From an uncultured Bacteroidales bacterium (GTDB lineage Bacteria; Bacteroidota; Bacteroidia; Bacteroidales; UBA932): DNA of 8,552 bases. Location: contig CAMOGR010000101.1 of assembly GCA_946614205.1 (NCBI GenBank), forward strand, positions 1 to 8,552. The letters run 5' to 3'. Numbering within the stretch: the stretch's first letter is position 1; the number at the start of each line of letters is the position of its first letter. The notes under the pieces were generated by a model. That model saw only the letters and a program-made list of their open reading frames with translations. It did no database searches and was not told where the DNA came from. Both the position numbers and the translations under genes were made by a program. Of the stretch, positions 6,475 through 8,552 are shown one piece after another.

Positions 6475-7254
6475 TTAGTCTGAGAACTTGGCCTTAAGGA
6501 ACTCGCGGTTGAGTCTTGCGATATGCGAGACGGTGATTCCCTTGGGACATTCAAGCTCGCAGGCGCGGGTATTGGTGCAGTTACCGAACCCGAGTTCGTC
6601 CATCTTGGCAACCATGGCCTTTGCACGGCGCTTGGCCTCGGGACGACCCTGAGGAAGAAGCGCGAGGGAACTTACACGGGCGGCGACGAAAAGCATAGCT
6701 GAACCGTTCTTGCAAGTGGCGACGCAAGCACCGCAACCTACGCACGCTGCAGCATCCATGCTTTCTTCTGCCCTGTCGTGAGGAATCAGGATATTGTTGG
6801 CATCCTGGGCGGAACCGGTACGGACGGAAATGAATCCGCCGGCCTGCAGAATCTTGTCGAATGCAGTACGGTCCACAACCAAATCCTTGATAATAGGGAA
6901 GGCAGCGCTTCTCCACGGCTCAACGGTAATGGTAGCACCGTCCTTGAAGTGACGCATGAAGAGCTGGCAGGTGGTTACATGATCGTCGGGACCATGGGCA
7001 CGGCCGTCGATATAGAGCGAACAGGCACCGCAGATACCCTCACGGCAGTCGTGGTCGAAGGAAACGGGACCGCTGCTCTTGCAGCCGCGCTCCACCGCAA
7101 CGGGGTCGTTGCCCTCACTGATAAGCTGCTCGTTGAGAATATCGAGCATTTCAAGGAAGGAAGCGTCCTCCTCGATACCAGAAATATGATAAGTCTCGAA
7201 GTGGCCTTTTGCTTTGGCGTTCTTCTGGCGCCATATTTTTAAGTTGAATTCCAT
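6475..7254 (-). CDS. frdB: Fumarate reductase/succinate dehydrogenase iron-sulfur subunit
   Basis: This subunit carries electrons between the flavoprotein FrdA and the membrane quinone site through three clusters. Its 259 residues are normal for the family. Cluster ligands visible: [2Fe-2S] C70, C75, C78 and C96 (CREGICGAC then VTTC); [4Fe-4S] C171, C174, C177 with C236; [3Fe-4S] C181, C226 and C232 ([11 protein letters not shown] and [15 protein letters not shown]), with the family spacing. The ATG at 7254 comes one base after the frdA stop, so the two genes form one operon. A terminator shared with the opposite strand lies just downstream. In anaerobic Bacteroidales this complex works mainly as menaquinol:fumarate reductase in succinate production, but sequence alone does not fix the direction of catalysis, so sdhB is an equally valid name. 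Confidence 0.96.
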   Translation of the reverse strand: MEFNLKIWRQKNAKAKGHFETYHISGIEEDASFLEMLDILNEQLISEGNDPVAVERGCKSSGPVSFDHDCREGICGACSLYIDGRAHGPDDHVTTCQLFMRHFKDGATITVEPWRSAAFPIIKDLVVDRTAFDKILQAGGFISVRTGSAQDANNILIPHDRAEESMDAAACVGCGACVATCKNGSAMLFVAARVSSLALLPQGRPEAKRRAKAMVAKMDELGFGNCTNTRACELECPKGITVSHIARLNREFLKAKFSD

Positions 7255-7255
7255 A

Positions 7256-8552
7256 TTAGTCCTTGTAATTTCTGGTAATAACCTTGATGTTTTCGTAAAC
7301 GAGAGGCTCCTTGTGGAGTTCGGGTTCTACGCCTTCTCCCTTGTATTCCCAAGCAGCGACATACATGTAGTTGGCATCGTCGCGCTTGGCTTCTCCCTCT
7401 TCGGTCTGGCTTTCAACACGGAAGTGGCCGCCGCAGGATTCGTTGCGGTTAAGGGCGTCACGGGCCATCAGCTCGCCGATATCAAAGAAGTCTTCAAGAC
7501 GCAGGGCCTTTTCGAGCTCCTGGTTGAACTCGAACTGGCTGCCGGGAACGCATACGTTCTTGTAGAATTCCTCGCGGAGTTCACCAATCAGTTTGATAGC
7601 CTTCTGCAGGCCCTCCTTGTCGCGGGCCATACCCACGTACTCCCACATGATGTGGCCGAGTTCCTTGTGGATGGAATCAACGGTCCTCTTGCCTTTGATG
7701 GAGAAAAGCCTGTCGATACGGGCCTGAACGGCCTTTTCCGCCTCTATGAACTCAGGACGGTTGACGTCGGTCTTGGGTTCGGCGAACTTCTTGGAAAGGT
7801 AATCGCCAATGGTAACGGGAACAATGAAGTAACCGTCGGCAAGACCCTGCATGAGAGCGGAAGCACCGAGACGGTTTCCGCCGTGGTCGGAGAAGTTGGC
7901 CTCACCTATGGCGTACAGACCGGGTATGGTAGTCTGGAGGTCGTAATCGACCCAGATGCCGCCCATCGTATAGTGGATGGCAGGATAAATCATCATAGGC
8001 TCCTCCCAGGGAGAAGAAGCGGTGATTTTCTCGTACATCTCGAAGAGGTTGCCGTAACGTTCCGCAACTTTCTTATGTCCAAGACGGCCGATAGCCTCGG
8101 AGAAATCGAGGAACACAGCCTTTCCAGTCTCATTGACGCCGAAGCCGGCATCGCACCTTTCCTTGGCGGCACGGGATGCGACGTCGCGGGGTACGAGGTT
8201 GCCGAATGCGGGATAGCGGCGCTCGAGATAGTAGTCGCGGTCCTCCTCAGGGATCTGGGAAGGCTTGATTTCGTGCTTGCGGAGCTTCGCCACGTCTTCC
8301 TTTTTCTTGGGAACCCAGATGCGGCCGTCGTTGCGCAGAGACTCGCTCATGAGAGTGAGTTTGCACTGCTGGTCGCCGTGGACCGGGATACATGTGGGAT
8401 GAATCTGGGCGAAGCAGGGATTTGCAAAATATGCACCCTTCTTATAGCACTGCAGGGCCGCGGAACCGTTGGAATTCATTGCGTTGGTGGAGAGGAAATA
8501 GGTGTTTCCGTATCCGCCGGTGGCAATGATTACGGCATGTGCGCCGAAGCGC
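7256..8552 (-). CDS. frdA: Fumarate reductase/succinate dehydrogenase flavoprotein subunit, N-terminus beyond the window
   Basis: The frame stays open from the stop at 7258-7256 to the right edge, giving the last 431 residues of a protein of about 600-650. The internal ATG at 8479 is not the start, because upstream codons continue the family sequence ([20 protein letters not shown]). Seen here, counting from the edge: [10 protein letters not shown] with the substrate-binding His (about 51), [13 protein letters not shown] with the catalytic Arg (about 122), [11 protein letters not shown] with the active-site His (about 193), and the FAD-binding [18 protein letters not shown] (216-233). A C-terminal helical capping region with basic and acidic repeats follows. 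The N-terminal GxGxxG and the His that links FAD covalently lie outside. It directly precedes frdB; a cytochrome b gene (frdC) is expected upstream, beyond the edge. The complex interconverts fumarate and succinate at the inner membrane. Confidence 0.95.
   Translation of the reverse strand, partial: RFGAHAVIIATGGYGNTYFLSTNAMNSNGSAALQCYKKGAYFANPCFAQIHPTCIPVHGDQQCKLTLMSESLRNDGRIWVPKKKEDVAKLRKHEIKPSQIPEEDRDYYLERRYPAFGNLVPRDVASRAAKERCDAGFGVNETGKAVFLDFSEAIGRLGHKKVAERYGNLFEMYEKITASSPWEEPMMIYPAIHYTMGGIWVDYDLQTTIPGLYAIGEANFSDHGGNRLGASALMQGLADGYFIVPVTIGDYLSKKFAEPKTDVNRPEFIEAEKAVQARIDRLFSIKGKRTVDSIHKELGHIMWEYVGMARDKEGLQKAIKLIGELREEFYKNVCVPGSQFEFNQELEKALRLEDFFDIGELMARDALNRNESCGGHFRVESQTEEGEAKRDDANYMYVAAWEYKGEGVEPELHKEPLVYENIKVITRNYKD

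Noticed and set aside
6778..7242. Plus-strand open frame of 154 codons opposite frdB
   Set aside because: frdB has all its cluster cysteines at family spacing; this frame has no motif, promoter or neighbour support.
8408..8479. ATG at 8479 as the frdA start
   Set aside because: Codons upstream to the window edge continue a conserved flavoprotein sequence ([13 protein letters not shown]), so the gene is truncated by the window rather than starting here.

Overview
The window looks like chromosomal DNA of a Bacteroidota bacterium, most likely a member of Bacteroidales, with G+C near one half by eye. The reasons are: gene starts lack Shine-Dalgarno sequences, TAnnTTTG-type -7 boxes lie upstream of genes, there is an acidic-linker TonB, a Bacteroidales-style fumarate reductase/succinate dehydrogenase frdA-frdB pair, and ybeY and mnmG are neighbours. 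I would not name a genus. The window is ordinary core-genome housekeeping DNA. I see no insertion sequence, prophage, CRISPR array, tRNA or rRNA. No stretch over 300 bases lacks a gene; the longest gap is about 100 bases.

Layout. (1) 1-794, minus: the first 264 residues of an exported dipeptide epimerase, running off the left edge, with a Tat-like and lipobox signal. (2) 795-855: a short divergent promoter region. (3) 856-1449, plus: ruvA, convergent with (4) 3788-1487, minus: ybeY followed by mnmG, overlapping by 11 bases, with mnmG apparently starting at TTG. (5) 3789-3891: a divergent promoter region. (6) 3892-4581, plus: tonB, closed by a strong hairpin terminator at 4599-4628 that ends only four bases before (7) hflX, 4633-5808. 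hflX overlaps by seven bases (8) a 204-residue multi-pass membrane protein, 5802-6416, with a VanZ-like motif. (9) 6416-6453: a bidirectional terminator shared with the converging frd genes. (10) 7254-6475 and 8552-7256, minus: frdB and the partial frdA, one base apart; the frdA 5' end is beyond the right edge.

The signal the genes do not explain is a pair of parS-like ParB-binding sites. One is a perfect palindrome (TGTTCCACGTGGAACA, 1781-1796) inside the 3' part of mnmG. The other differs by one base (1462-1477) and sits in the ruvA/mnmG convergent gap. Together they suggest that this locus is a chromosome-partitioning centre and may lie near the replication origin.

Functionally the window combines DNA repair (RuvA), tRNA wobble modification (MnmG), rRNA maturation (YbeY), ribosome rescue or splitting (HflX), outer-membrane energisation (TonB), murein peptide recycling (epimerase) and anaerobic fumarate respiration (FrdAB). 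Apart from the ybeY-mnmG, hflX-membrane protein and frdAB units, the genes look independently placed.
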